DNA of 50,093 bases from contig NZ_QMKP01000023.1 in assembly GCF_003287955.1 (NCBI RefSeq), forward strand, positions 1 to 50,093. The letters run 5' to 3'. Source of the stretch: Arthrobacter sp. AQ5-06. GTDB taxonomy: Bacteria > Actinomycetota > Actinomycetes > Actinomycetales > Micrococcaceae. Below, in pieces: positions 1 to 7,575 of this stretch (positions are counted from its first letter, which is position 1; each line of letters begins with the position of its first letter). The notes below the pieces were generated by a model that had not been told where the DNA came from, did no database searches, and saw only the letters and a list, made by a program, of their open reading frames with translations. The translations under genes were made by a program, and so were the position numbers.

Positions 1-156
1 CTTGGTCAGCTGTTTGAGCAACCCGCCAGGACCGGTCAGGGACAATCCCCGTTCCCGGGCCATCCTCACCAGCTCACGGGCGGCCTCAGCCTCGGAAGTT
101 TCGTTCAGTTTCGCAGTGGTGTCCGCACTCTTCACGGCATCCAGTGTCACCGTCAT
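1..156 (-). CDS. IS256-type transposase, N-terminal part (runs off the window)
   Basis: The minus strand starts with ATG at 156 and stays open for 52 codons to the window edge. The peptide begins MTVTLDAVKS and carries ARELVRMARERGLSLTGPGG, the charged N-terminus I know from actinobacterial IS256-family DDE transposases. The catalytic domain would lie outside the window, so intactness cannot be judged. The bases between 157 and about 230 should hold the terminal inverted repeat, but I cannot fix its border without the other end. The family call rests on remembered N-terminal sequence only. Confidence 0.7.
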   Translation of the reverse strand, partial: MTVTLDAVKSADTTAKLNETSEAEAARELVRMARERGLSLTGPGGLLKQLTK

Positions 157-376
157 AACCAGCTCATTCCTGCCAGGCACACCGCCTGGCGTGTCGAGCC
201 GGATACACCGTTAATTCCACAGTCCCGATCAAGGCTTAGTGGCCCCGGAATTAAGTATGAATCGGGGTTGTTGGCCTGTCGGTACCCGGCATGATTATTG
301 CCCGGGGTCATGCCAGTGCCACGGTCCGCTGCATCCTCTTCCTGCATTAGGAACGGGCTGCGAAATGCGGGCGCCG

Positions 377-757
377 CTACTGCGGAAGGACTGCCACGAC
401 GTCGATCTCTACGAGTATGTCGTACAGGTCAGAGCCGACGGTGGTGCGGACGGGGAACGGGGCGGGAAAGAATTCCACGTAGGCCTTGTTGTATTCGTCA
501 AAGTCCGTCTTGAGGTGCTGCAGGTGCGCGGTGACCTTGACGACGTCGGCGAAGGTGGCACCCGCCTCGGTGAGAACGGCCTCGAGGTTGCGCAGTACCT
601 GGCGGGTCTGGGCGGCGACGCCTTCGGGGACCTCGCCGGTGGCAGGGTCCTGCGGCCCGAAACCCGCCGTGTACAGGAAGCCGTTGGCGACGATGCCTTG
701 GCTGTAAGGGCCGGCAGGTGCCGGGGCGTTCGGAATGACGATGGCTGTCTTGGACAT
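377..757 (-). CDS. RidA/YjgF family enamine/imine deaminase
   Basis: This 126-residue protein has the usual RidA length. It shows the family pattern: an early P-x-P-x-GPYSQG segment, a central GFGPQDPATGEV stretch, and TTVGSDLYDILVEIDVVA at the C-terminus, although the canonical catalytic Arg region reads differently. RidA proteins hydrolyse reactive enamines/imines released by PLP enzymes to 2-oxo acids and ammonia in the cytoplasm. The gene is last in an iclR/SelA-like/ridA unit, 52 bases after the SelA-like PLP enzyme, so its natural job is probably to finish the deamination begun by that enzyme. I chose ATG 757 because the alignable sequence starts at MSKTAIVIPNAPAPAGPYSQ; an upstream in-frame extension to 952 overlaps the previous gene and is unlikely. 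Confidence 0.85.
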   Translation of the reverse strand: MSKTAIVIPNAPAPAGPYSQGIVANGFLYTAGFGPQDPATGEVPEGVAAQTRQVLRNLEAVLTEAGATFADVVKVTAHLQHLKTDFDEYNKAYVEFFPAPFPVRTTVGSDLYDILVEIDVVAVLPQ

Positions 758-809
758 GATTCTCCTGTGTCGTGTCGACCGGGTGTTTGGTTGATGGGTG
801 TTGGGTGGT

Positions 810-1928
810 TCAGTTCGTGATTGCCGAGCGGACGGCGTCCTGGACGATCTGCGCTTCGCCGTCCTGAAGCAGGTCGGGGCCGATCCAGAACCCGTGGGCC
901 GTGCCGTTGCGCAGATCGGGAAGGACGGCCACCCGCGGGGATGCTCCCTCAAGCGCGGTCAGGGCCCGGGCAGCACGGTCGCTGTCCGCCATACCCACAT
1001 AGAGTCGGGGGACCGGCTGGCCTGCCTCGTTGAGCAATTCCGCGCGCGGGGACACGCCGTCGAGCCCCGTCAGCCCCTCGTGCCAGGCATCCACGGTCGC
1101 CAGCCACTGCCCGTGCAGGGCGGCATGGTCAAGGTTGATGAAGCGTTCGACGGCGGCAACAAGTCCTGCGATCTCCTCCTTTCCCGCCTTCATGGCCCGG
1201 GCCCAGCGCTGGAAGGGTGCTCCGTTTTGGCGCGCCGCCTCGATAATTTCCGCGTTTCCGACCATGAGTCCGCTGGCCTGCGGGCCGCGCAGCGCTTTGC
1301 CGCCGGAGAACACGGCCACATCGGCGCCCACTTCCCTGGTGAAGTGCCAAAGGTTCTCCACGGGAGGCAGCTGTGCGGCTGCGTCGACAATGACCGGTAT
1401 TCCGCGGGACTTCGCGATGCGGACCACTTCGGACAGCGGCAGGGCAACCTGTGGCAGATGGGATCCTGCCACGTAGAGTACCGCGGCCGTTTTCTCCGTG
1501 ATGGCAGCTTCGAGCTCCCAGTCAAAAGTCTGCTGGATATTTCCGATCTGGCGGATGGTGACACCGGACATCGCGATGGCCGCATCGTAGGGAATGCGGT
1601 GCGCTGCGTGCATGATCACTTCGCTCGGTGCCAGGTCCCGCCCGGGGAACTCCCGCAGGACGCGGGGATCGCCTTTGCTGCGGATGCCCAGCAGGGCCAG
1701 GACCAGGGCGGCAGCGCAGCCGGAGGTGACATATGCGGCGTCGTTGCGGGTCAGCTCGGCGAGCCGTTTGCCGGCGGCCAGGTGCAGTTCATGCATATCG
1801 ACAAAAGAGCCCGCCGCGTCTTGCATGGCTTCCAGCACCTCCTCCGGCATCAGGGAGCCGCCCAGGGCGGTGAAGGTGGTGGCGGCGTTTATGACGGGCT
1901 TTAGCCCCAGGTCCGAATAGAAGCTCAT
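810..1928 (-). CDS. SelA-like PLP-dependent ammonia-lyase (possible amino-sugar-acid dehydratase)
   Basis: The protein has 372 residues and the SelA/DgaE-type fold-type-I PLP architecture. The N-terminus reads GLKPVINAATTFTALGGSLM, followed by VTSGCAAALVLAL near residues 67-79, the cofactor-ring Asp in VDAAAQLPPV (about D182), and the Schiff-base lysine in VFSGGKALRGPQASG (about K211). Members of this group that are not selenocysteine synthases include D-glucosaminate-6-phosphate ammonia-lyase (DgaE), and no selenocysteine genes are present here. A kinase and a KDPG-type aldolase are encoded on the divergent operon, so I infer beta-elimination of ammonia from a 2-amino-aldonate to a 2-keto-3-deoxy-aldonate. 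ATG 1928 follows a GAAAGG ribosome site, and the gene lies 19 bases after iclR. The exact substrate is not determined by sequence. Confidence 0.75.
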   Translation of the reverse strand: MSFYSDLGLKPVINAATTFTALGGSLMPEEVLEAMQDAAGSFVDMHELHLAAGKRLAELTRNDAAYVTSGCAAALVLALLGIRSKGDPRVLREFPGRDLAPSEVIMHAAHRIPYDAAIAMSGVTIRQIGNIQQTFDWELEAAITEKTAAVLYVAGSHLPQVALPLSEVVRIAKSRGIPVIVDAAAQLPPVENLWHFTREVGADVAVFSGGKALRGPQASGLMVGNAEIIEAARQNGAPFQRWARAMKAGKEEIAGLVAAVERFINLDHAALHGQWLATVDAWHEGLTGLDGVSPRAELLNEAGQPVPRLYVGMADSDRAARALTALEGASPRVAVLPDLRNGTAHGFWIGPDLLQDGEAQIVQDAVRSAITN

Positions 1929-1947
1929 GCTGCCTTTCAAGTGATGT

Positions 1948-2682
1948 CTAGCCGAGTTGCCGGGAAATGGTCTGGGCGGTGCGGCGGACATCCTCCAGAT
2001 GGGCCATGAGGTCATCCAGGGTTGCCACAGCCTTGATGGCGGTGAGGGAAATGGCGCCAACTATGCTGGCACTGGAATTGGTGATGGGTACCGCGATGCA
2101 GTTGACGAAGTCCTCGAATTCACCATCATCGACGCCCCACCCCCGCGCCTTGATGACTGCCAGCTGCTCATCCAGGGCCTCCCGCGTGGCAAGCGTCTGA
2201 GGGGTGAAAGGTGTCCATTCGACGTCGGCGAGGACTGCTTCCCGGCGCGCTTGCGAAAGCTGGCTCAGGATTGCCTTGCCGACGCCGGTGCAGTGCGGCA
2301 GCACGGTCTTGCCGATGCGCGAGTACATGCGCACGCTGTTTTTTTCCTCCACCTTGTCCACATACATCACCGTGGATTCGACCAGCTGCGCCAGGTGGAC
2401 GGTGTTGCCGGTGCGGGCGTGGAGCTTCCGGATCTCGTCGTGGGCGACGGACGGCAGATCGAGGCCATCCAGGGCCTGCTGCGCGATGGAGATCATTTTC
2501 GGGCCGATACTGTAGTGGCCGTTTCCGCGGCGCAGGACAAAGCCGGCTTCCTCCAGGGTCTGTAACTGGCGCAGAACCGTCGAGCGGTGCACGTTAAACC
2601 GCTTGGCCGTCTCGCTGAGGCTCCGTGGGCCCTCACCCAGGAAATCCAGTATTTCCGTGGCCCGCTGCACTGCTTGAGACAT
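1948..2682 (-). CDS. IclR-family transcriptional regulator
   Basis: A 244-residue regulator, the usual IclR length. An N-terminal winged helix-turn-helix (residues about 4-65, with LSETAKRFNVHRSTVLRQLQ as the HTH) is followed by the IclR effector domain with HLAQLVESTVMYVDKVE, PHCTGVGKAILSQL and the late DDGEFEDFVNCIAVPI pattern typical of the family. It probably senses the sugar acid or a breakdown product handled by the neighbouring genes. It is first in the leftward iclR/SelA-like/ridA unit and is divergent from the D-aminoacylase/ABC operon across a 92-base gap that carries an inverted repeat, a common layout for local autoregulated control. Confidence 0.9.
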   Translation of the reverse strand: MSQAVQRATEILDFLGEGPRSLSETAKRFNVHRSTVLRQLQTLEEAGFVLRRGNGHYSIGPKMISIAQQALDGLDLPSVAHDEIRKLHARTGNTVHLAQLVESTVMYVDKVEEKNSVRMYSRIGKTVLPHCTGVGKAILSQLSQARREAVLADVEWTPFTPQTLATREALDEQLAVIKARGWGVDDGEFEDFVNCIAVPITNSSASIVGAISLTAIKAVATLDDLMAHLEDVRRTAQTISRQLG

Positions 2683-2719
2683 CTGATCCCCTTATATACT
2701 GACGCTGTTCTTACAATCT

Positions 2720-2748
2720 TGCACAGGTATGTGCATTCTATGCAACAT
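2720..2748. promoter_or_regulatory. Candidate IclR operator in the divergent promoter region
   Basis: TGCAT-TCT-ATGCA forms a perfect inverted repeat at 2732-2744. It overlaps a second imperfectly nested pair, TGCAC-N6-GTGCA at 2720-2735. The right edge continues as ATGCAACAT (2740-2748), a sequence echoed upstream of the transporter operon. The site sits between iclR and the deacylase gene, where an IclR protein would be expected to control both directions. Protein binding is inferred, not shown. Confidence 0.45.
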
Positions 2749-2774
2749 GCCGGTGATTACGAAGCGAGGCGGCC

Positions 2775-4355
2775 ATGGCCAGTTGGGTTTTGCGGGGCGG
2801 TTCAGTCATCGACGGTCTGGGGGGGCCGCGCTATGCCGCTGATGTGCTCATCAGCGATGGACGAATCGGCGGCATCATCTCCCCGGGACAGGCCGCCGCC
2901 GGAGACGACATCGACGTAGCGGGGCTCGTGGTGGCCCCCGGTTTCATTGACATGCATGCGCATTCGGATCTGGCCGTCCTTGCTGACCCCGCCCATGTCT
3001 CGAAGGCAGCGCAGGGGATCACCCTTGAGGTTGTGGGCCAGGACGGCCTGGGTTACGCCCCGGTCAATGATGAAGTCATGGCGGCCACCAGAGAACAGAT
3101 CGCCGGCTGGAACGGTACCCCGGATCTGGACTACTCCTGGCGCAGTATTGCGGACTACCTGGCCGAGGTGGATAAGGGTGCCGCAGTGAACGTGGCGGTG
3201 CTGGTGCCCCACGGAACCGCCCGAATGATTGTCATGGGCACCCAGTCGCGCGCCGCCGCGCCCGCTGAACTCCTGAAGATCCGGGACATCATTGCCCAGG
3301 GGCTTCAGGACGGGGCGATGGGGATGTCCACCGGCCTGACCTACACCCCGGGCATGTACGCCTCGGATGAAGAGCTGGTCCACGCACTGGCCGCCGTCAG
3401 GGACATCGGGGGCTACTACTGCCCGCATCACCGGAACTACGGAATCGACGTCGTTGACGGCTATCGCGCCTGCATCGACATTGTCAAGGAAGCGGGTGTG
3501 CCCCTTCATCTGGCCCACTGCCACATCAATTTCCCGCAGAACAAGGGCAGGGCCGCCGAAGTGCTGGCGGCCTTGGATGAGGCGATGGCGGCCGGAGTGG
3601 ACATCACCCTGGATTCCTACCCGTACCTCGCCGGTGCAACCTACTTGGCCGCTTTGCTGCCCAGCTGGGTCCACGAAGGGGGCCAGGAAGCCATGAGCGA
3701 TCGCCTCGCCGATCGCGGGACGCGCGGGCGGATCCTTCATGAAATCGAGGTTCTGGGTTCCGATGGACATCACGGCGTCCCGATGGACTGGACGACCGTC
3801 GTTATTGCTTCCACGCAGCGCCCGGAGAACGCCTGGGCTGTCGGGAAGACCGTGGCAGAAATGGCCGGGGAGCGGGCTCCGGCCGGGGACGCCTTTTTGG
3901 ATCTGCTTGTCGCCGATAATTTCGGTGCCGGATGCCTGGTGCAGGTGGGCAATGAGGAAAATGTGCAGGCGGTCATGCGGCATTCGGCCCATACCGTCGG
4001 CAGTGACGGAATATTGGTCGGTGAACGTCCCCACCCCCGTGGCTGGGGCACTTTCCCGCGCTTCCTTGGGCACTATGCCCGCGAGCTGGGCATCATGAGC
4101 CTGGAGGAAGCGGTTCTGCATGCTACGTCCCGTCCGGCCCGGCGGCTGGGCCTGGCGGACCGCGGCGTGGTGGCAGAAGGCAACTGGGCCGACCTGGTGG
4201 TCTTTGATCCCGACGCTGTGGGTTCCCGCGCGACTTACGAGAATCCCAGGGTTTTGCCCGACGGCATCCACTACGTATTCGTCAACGGAGAGCCGACGAT
4301 TGAGCGCGGCAGTCGCACCGATGCACGGCCGGGGCGGGCCGTGCGCAGGGCATAG
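2775..4355 (+). CDS. N-acyl-D-amino-acid deacylase (D-aminoacylase family, amidohydrolase)
   Basis: A 526-residue amidohydrolase. After a small N-terminal beta part, the metal-binding motif GFIDMHAHSD puts His at about 61 and 63. Then come STGLTYTPGMYAS (about 185-197), His residues in CPHHRNYG (about 217-223) and LAHCHINF (about 247-253), and the C-terminal VGSDGILVGERPHPRGWGTF and LGLADRGVVAEGNWADLVVF segments typical of D-aminoacylases. Where the characterised Alcaligenes enzyme has a metal-ligand cysteine in an NCG-like turn, this protein has VGQDG (about 87-91). The family removes the acyl group from N-acyl-D-amino acids. In this context the substrate may be an N-acetylated amino-sugar acid, whose C2 is also an acylated amino-acid centre. 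It is first in the rightward operon; ATG 2775 fits the alignment start, though the upstream ribosome site is weak. Confidence 0.8.
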   Translation: MASWVLRGGSVIDGLGGPRYAADVLISDGRIGGIISPGQAAAGDDIDVAGLVVAPGFIDMHAHSDLAVLADPAHVSKAAQGITLEVVGQDGLGYAPVNDEVMAATREQIAGWNGTPDLDYSWRSIADYLAEVDKGAAVNVAVLVPHGTARMIVMGTQSRAAAPAELLKIRDIIAQGLQDGAMGMSTGLTYTPGMYASDEELVHALAAVRDIGGYYCPHHRNYGIDVVDGYRACIDIVKEAGVPLHLAHCHINFPQNKGRAAEVLAALDEAMAAGVDITLDSYPYLAGATYLAALLPSWVHEGGQEAMSDRLADRGTRGRILHEIEVLGSDGHHGVPMDWTTVVIASTQRPENAWAVGKTVAEMAGERAPAGDAFLDLLVADNFGAGCLVQVGNEENVQAVMRHSAHTVGSDGILVGERPHPRGWGTFPRFLGHYARELGIMSLEEAVLHATSRPARRLGLADRGVVAEGNWADLVVFDPDAVGSRATYENPRVLPDGIHYVFVNGEPTIERGSRTDARPGRAVRRA

Positions 4356-4422
4356 CGGTTTTCTCGCGCCGACAAATTCCTATTTACAAATCGACGGCGC
4401 ACATGTCAGGATAGCAATTACC

Positions 4423-4441
4423 GCAACACGTGTTGCAACAT
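4423..4441. promoter_or_regulatory. Palindrome upstream of the ABC transporter genes
   Basis: GCAACACGTGTTGC is a perfect 14-base palindrome (4423-4436) with a central CG step. It is followed directly by CAACAT, so that TTGCAACAT (4433-4441) repeats the ATGCAACAT seen at 2740-2748 near the iclR promoter. It lies 26 bases before the GTG start of the binding-protein gene, within a 106-base gap. A regulator site is likely; the central CG would also suit a LacI-type protein, but no lacI gene is in the window. Confidence 0.45.
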
Positions 4442-4461
4442 ATGCACAAACAGGAGTGGTA

Positions 4462-5742
4462 GTGAAGATTCGAACAGCGATGAAGAGCGGGGCCATGGCC
4501 GTCGCGCTGGGCTTGGCGTTGAGCGCCTGCAGTGGCGGAGGCGGTGGAACCCAGGATTCGGGTCCGGCGGCCGCAGAAGGCGGCACGCTGACCTTTGCCA
4601 ACTGGCAGTGGCTGGAACCGGGCCGGGGAGGGAACATTCTCGCCGCGGTGAAGCAGTACGAGGCCGTCAACACCAAGGCCAAGCTTGAAAAGCAGGAAAT
4701 CACCCGCGCCGACTACGAAAAGACCATCAGTACCCAGATAGGGGCCGGTGCCGGTCCGGACATCCTGATCATTCCGGATCCGTTCTTCCCGGAACTTGCC
4801 TCCAGTGGCGCCCTGGAGCCACTGGACGGCGTGCTGGATTCGGCCAGCGAAAGTGCGTTGCGCAAGACGAATGAGAACTACAAGTTCGACGGGAAGCAGC
4901 TCGGCCTTGTCTGGGAAGCCGTGCCGTACGCCCTGTTCTACAACAACGACATCATGAAGGCAGCGGGCGCGCAGCCGCCGACCACCGCCGAGGAACTGGC
5001 CGCCACCGCCAAGTCGATTCAGGACAAGACCGGCAAAACCGGCTTTGTCGTTCGTCATCAGCTCAACGAGGAATCTCCCTGGTTCACCGACTACAGCAAC
5101 TGGGTTTACGGGTTTGGTGGTAAGTGGTCCGACGGCAAGAAGCTCACGCTTAACAGCGAGGAGAATGTCGCTGCTGCGGATGCCTTCCTGAAGTCGTACA
5201 AGTCCGGAGGGTTCGGAGTCGGCGATGACGCGTCGACATACCGCAGCAAGTTCGCCGCCGGCCAGGTCGGCATGGTGATTGATAATTCATCGGCCCTGCT
5301 GACCATGGTTTCCAGCAAGGACGGGGTCAAGTCCTCCCAGGTCTCTGCATCGGCACTCCCGTTCCCCGGCGGTGGGTCCGCCTATGCCGGGTTCTCGATC
5401 GGCATTAATGCCAACTCGAAGCACAAGGAGCTGGCCAAGGACTTCATCAAGTGGATGATGACGGCCGACGCCCAGTCCAAGTTCGTGGATGCACTGTTTC
5501 CCTCAGGCATTGCCACCGGAGTATCCGCTCCGGACGCGAAGATCAAGGCAAATCCCTGGATCGGCGCGTTCTACAAGCAGTTGGAGAACTCCTCCTCGGT
5601 GCTCATTCCGGGATTTGAAACCAAGACACCGCAGGTCCGGACCATTGTCCTGACGCAGGTTGCCCGGATGCTCACGACCGGAATATCCGCCAAGGAAGCG
5701 ATGGACACCGCCCAGCAGCAGGCTGCAAGCCTGACTCCCTAG
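4462..5742 (+). CDS. ABC transporter sugar-binding lipoprotein (extracellular solute-binding protein)
   Basis: A 426-residue family-1 extracellular solute-binding protein. The signal peptide ends in the lipobox LSAC, with the lipidated cysteine at about residue 23 followed by a Gly-rich linker. Downstream motifs include GAGAGPDILIIPDPFF, VWEAVPYALFYNND and GSAYAGFSIGINANSKHKEL, the last typical of carbohydrate-binding members. GTG 4462 is chosen because AGGAG lies 5 bases before it and it gives a sound signal peptide; the frame is open further upstream into the previous gene. It should capture the substrate outside the membrane and deliver it to the two permeases encoded next. The fold fits an oligosaccharide or sugar acid, but the ligand is unknown. 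Confidence 0.85.
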   Translation: MKIRTAMKSGAMAVALGLALSACSGGGGGTQDSGPAAAEGGTLTFANWQWLEPGRGGNILAAVKQYEAVNTKAKLEKQEITRADYEKTISTQIGAGAGPDILIIPDPFFPELASSGALEPLDGVLDSASESALRKTNENYKFDGKQLGLVWEAVPYALFYNNDIMKAAGAQPPTTAEELAATAKSIQDKTGKTGFVVRHQLNEESPWFTDYSNWVYGFGGKWSDGKKLTLNSEENVAAADAFLKSYKSGGFGVGDDASTYRSKFAAGQVGMVIDNSSALLTMVSSKDGVKSSQVSASALPFPGGGSAYAGFSIGINANSKHKELAKDFIKWMMTADAQSKFVDALFPSGIATGVSAPDAKIKANPWIGAFYKQLENSSSVLIPGFETKTPQVRTIVLTQVARMLTTGISAKEAMDTAQQQAASLTP

Positions 5743-5752
5743 TAAACGCAGA

Positions 5753-5784
5753 GCTGTCCCGGCCGGGCGACCGCCCGGGACAGC
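5753..5784 (+). terminator. Hairpin between binding-protein and permease genes
   Basis: GCTGTCCCGG pairs with CCGGGACAGC around an inner GC-rich loop; there is no following T-tract. Hairpins at this place in sugar ABC operons often protect or partially terminate the message, so that the binding protein is made in excess over the permeases. This role is inferred from position and structure. Confidence 0.55.
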
Positions 5785-5811
5785 CTGTACCTCGATCGAG
5801 AGAATCTATCG

Positions 5812-6738
5812 ATGACTGTCACCACATCCGCCAGGACTCAAAGGGCAACCCGGCGAAGGCGCTTCAGCTGGACTCCGTACCTGTTCATCGGTCTGGCTGT
5901 CCTGTATCTGCTGCTGTTCGCCGTCGTTCCGCTGCTCAAGGGCCTTGACCTCAGTTTCACGAACACGCGGCTGCTGAACCCGACGGCGGGAAAGTACATT
6001 GGCTTCGACAATTACGACCACCTGCTGGGCAGCGGAGCCTTCTTCAAGTCCGTGGTGACCACGCTGGTCTACACCGCCTTTACCGTCGTCGGGTCCCTGG
6101 CCCTCGGCACCGTCTCAGCCTTCGTGATCAACCGCTTCTTCCCGGGACGGATTCTGGCCCGGGCCGTCATGGTCATGCCGTGGGCTGTACCCACGGTCGC
6201 CGTGGTACTGGTGTTCCGGTGGATCTACAACGATTCCACTGGGGTGGCCAACGCCGCCACCGCCGCACTGGGTCTGGGCGAACGGGGCTGGCTGACGGAT
6301 CCAAGCTACGGCATGCTCTCCGTGGTGTTAGCGACGGTCTGGAAAGTCACGCCCTTCGTCATGCTGGTGGTCCTGGCCGCCCTGCAATCCGTACCCGAGG
6401 ATCTTTACGAGGCCACAAAGATTGACGGCGCGGACAGCTACAGCACTTTCAAGCTGGTGGTCCTGCCGTTCCTGTTGCCGACCCTGCGCGTCGTTGCCCT
6501 GCTGATGACCATCTGGTCCTTCAGGCGGTTCGAAATCATATGGCTGCTCACCGGCGGCGGTCCCGTGGATGTCACCACGACGATCGTCATCGACGTCTAC
6601 CGGCAGGCCTTCAACAACAGCCAGCTCGGCCTGGCAGCGGCAACCGGCATGCTCGGCCTCTTACTGTCCCTGATCGTCACCGCTGTTTATTTTGTTGTCG
6701 AACAACGGGCCAACAAGCAGAACGGAGTCAACGCATGA
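5812..6738 (+). CDS. Carbohydrate ABC transporter permease, MalF type
   Basis: A 308-residue inner-membrane permease with about six hydrophobic segments. The first follows an Arg-rich cytoplasmic N-terminus, and the cytoplasmic EAA loop reads LYEATKIDGADSYSTFKLVV, the ATPase docking element of the MalF/UgpA group. It forms the translocation pore with the next gene product. The upstream ribosome site is poor (GAGAGA), which with the preceding hairpin would fit lower expression than the binding protein. Its stop overlaps the next start as ATGA, indicating translational coupling. Confidence 0.88.
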   Translation: MTVTTSARTQRATRRRRFSWTPYLFIGLAVLYLLLFAVVPLLKGLDLSFTNTRLLNPTAGKYIGFDNYDHLLGSGAFFKSVVTTLVYTAFTVVGSLALGTVSAFVINRFFPGRILARAVMVMPWAVPTVAVVLVFRWIYNDSTGVANAATAALGLGERGWLTDPSYGMLSVVLATVWKVTPFVMLVVLAALQSVPEDLYEATKIDGADSYSTFKLVVLPFLLPTLRVVALLMTIWSFRRFEIIWLLTGGGPVDVTTTIVIDVYRQAFNNSQLGLAAATGMLGLLLSLIVTAVYFVVEQRANKQNGVNA

Positions 6739-7571
6739 TTGCGCGCAGACGCCTCAGTACCGGGGTCAGGGCGCTGCTGGCGCTGCTTCTGACCTGTCTG
6801 GCGGGGTTCCCACTCTTCTGGATCATCAATACCGCCATGACGCCCACCACTGATCTGTTTCAGGGGCAGCAGAGGCTGGTACCGGATATTTCACGGACCC
6901 TGGACGTGTTCTCGGTGCTTACCACCGACACGCCGTTCCTAGGGTGGATGGCCAACTCCGCCGTCGTCGCCTTTGGCACCACGCTGTTGAGCCTGGTCAT
7001 GGCCACGATGGCGGCCTATGCGCTGTCGCGCTACAAGTTTGTGGGCAAGGGACCGATGGGCTTCCTGTTCTTCGCCACGCAGATGCTCCCCGAAGCGCTG
7101 CTCGTCGTCCCGCTGTATTCGCTGTTTGCGGCCCTCGGGCTGCTGAACCAGCTCTCCGGGCTGGTCCTGGTCAATACCGCATTTGCCATGCCGGTGGCGC
7201 TTTTCATCCTGAAGTCCGCCATCGACAACGTTCCGTATGAGCTGGAGGAATCCGCCCGCGTGGACGGCTGCAGCCCGCTGAGCATCTTGCAGGTCATGGT
7301 GGTTCCGCTCGTGGCACCGTCCATGGCGGCCGCTGCCGTCATTACCTTCTTCGACGGGTGGAACGAATACCTGTTCGCCACGACATTCATTCGTGACCGC
7401 TCCTCATGGGTCGGATCCACCGGTCTGGCCTCCTTCATCGGCGAGTTCTCGACGCCGCTCGACACGGTATTCAGCGCAGCTCTTGTCTTCACGATTCCGG
7501 CCATCATTTTCTTCCTCCTCATGCAACGCAAGATCGTCTCCGGACTTACCGCCGGATCAGTAAAGGGATAG
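6735..7571 (+). CDS. Carbohydrate ABC transporter permease, MalG type
   Basis: A 278-residue permease with six predicted membrane segments, starting at ATG 6735 inside the stop of the previous gene. The EAA loop is YELEESARVDGCSPLSILQV, and WNEYLFATTFI near the C-terminus is a conserved MalG-type segment. It completes the membrane pore of the importer. The ATPase gene follows 4 bases after its stop, so all three appear to be one transcription unit. Confidence 0.88.
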   Translation: MIARRRLSTGVRALLALLLTCLAGFPLFWIINTAMTPTTDLFQGQQRLVPDISRTLDVFSVLTTDTPFLGWMANSAVVAFGTTLLSLVMATMAAYALSRYKFVGKGPMGFLFFATQMLPEALLVVPLYSLFAALGLLNQLSGLVLVNTAFAMPVALFILKSAIDNVPYELEESARVDGCSPLSILQVMVVPLVAPSMAAAAVITFFDGWNEYLFATTFIRDRSSWVGSTGLASFIGEFSTPLDTVFSAALVFTIPAIIFFLLMQRKIVSGLTAGSVKG

Positions 7572-7575
7572 CTCC

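Noticed and set aside
798..1904. Long plus-strand open frame (368 codons) across the SelA-like gene
   Set aside because: It mirrors a real gene with clear PLP motifs on the other strand; its own translation has no family pattern or ribosome site and reflects high GC at third positions.
810..1928. Selenocysteine synthase selA
   Set aside because: There is no selB, selD or selC and the gene neighbours are sugar-acid genes; the SelA-like fold is shared with ammonia-lyases.
2802..4271. 489-codon minus-strand frame opposite the deacylase gene
   Set aside because: Antisense shadow; the plus-strand protein has full D-aminoacylase motifs.
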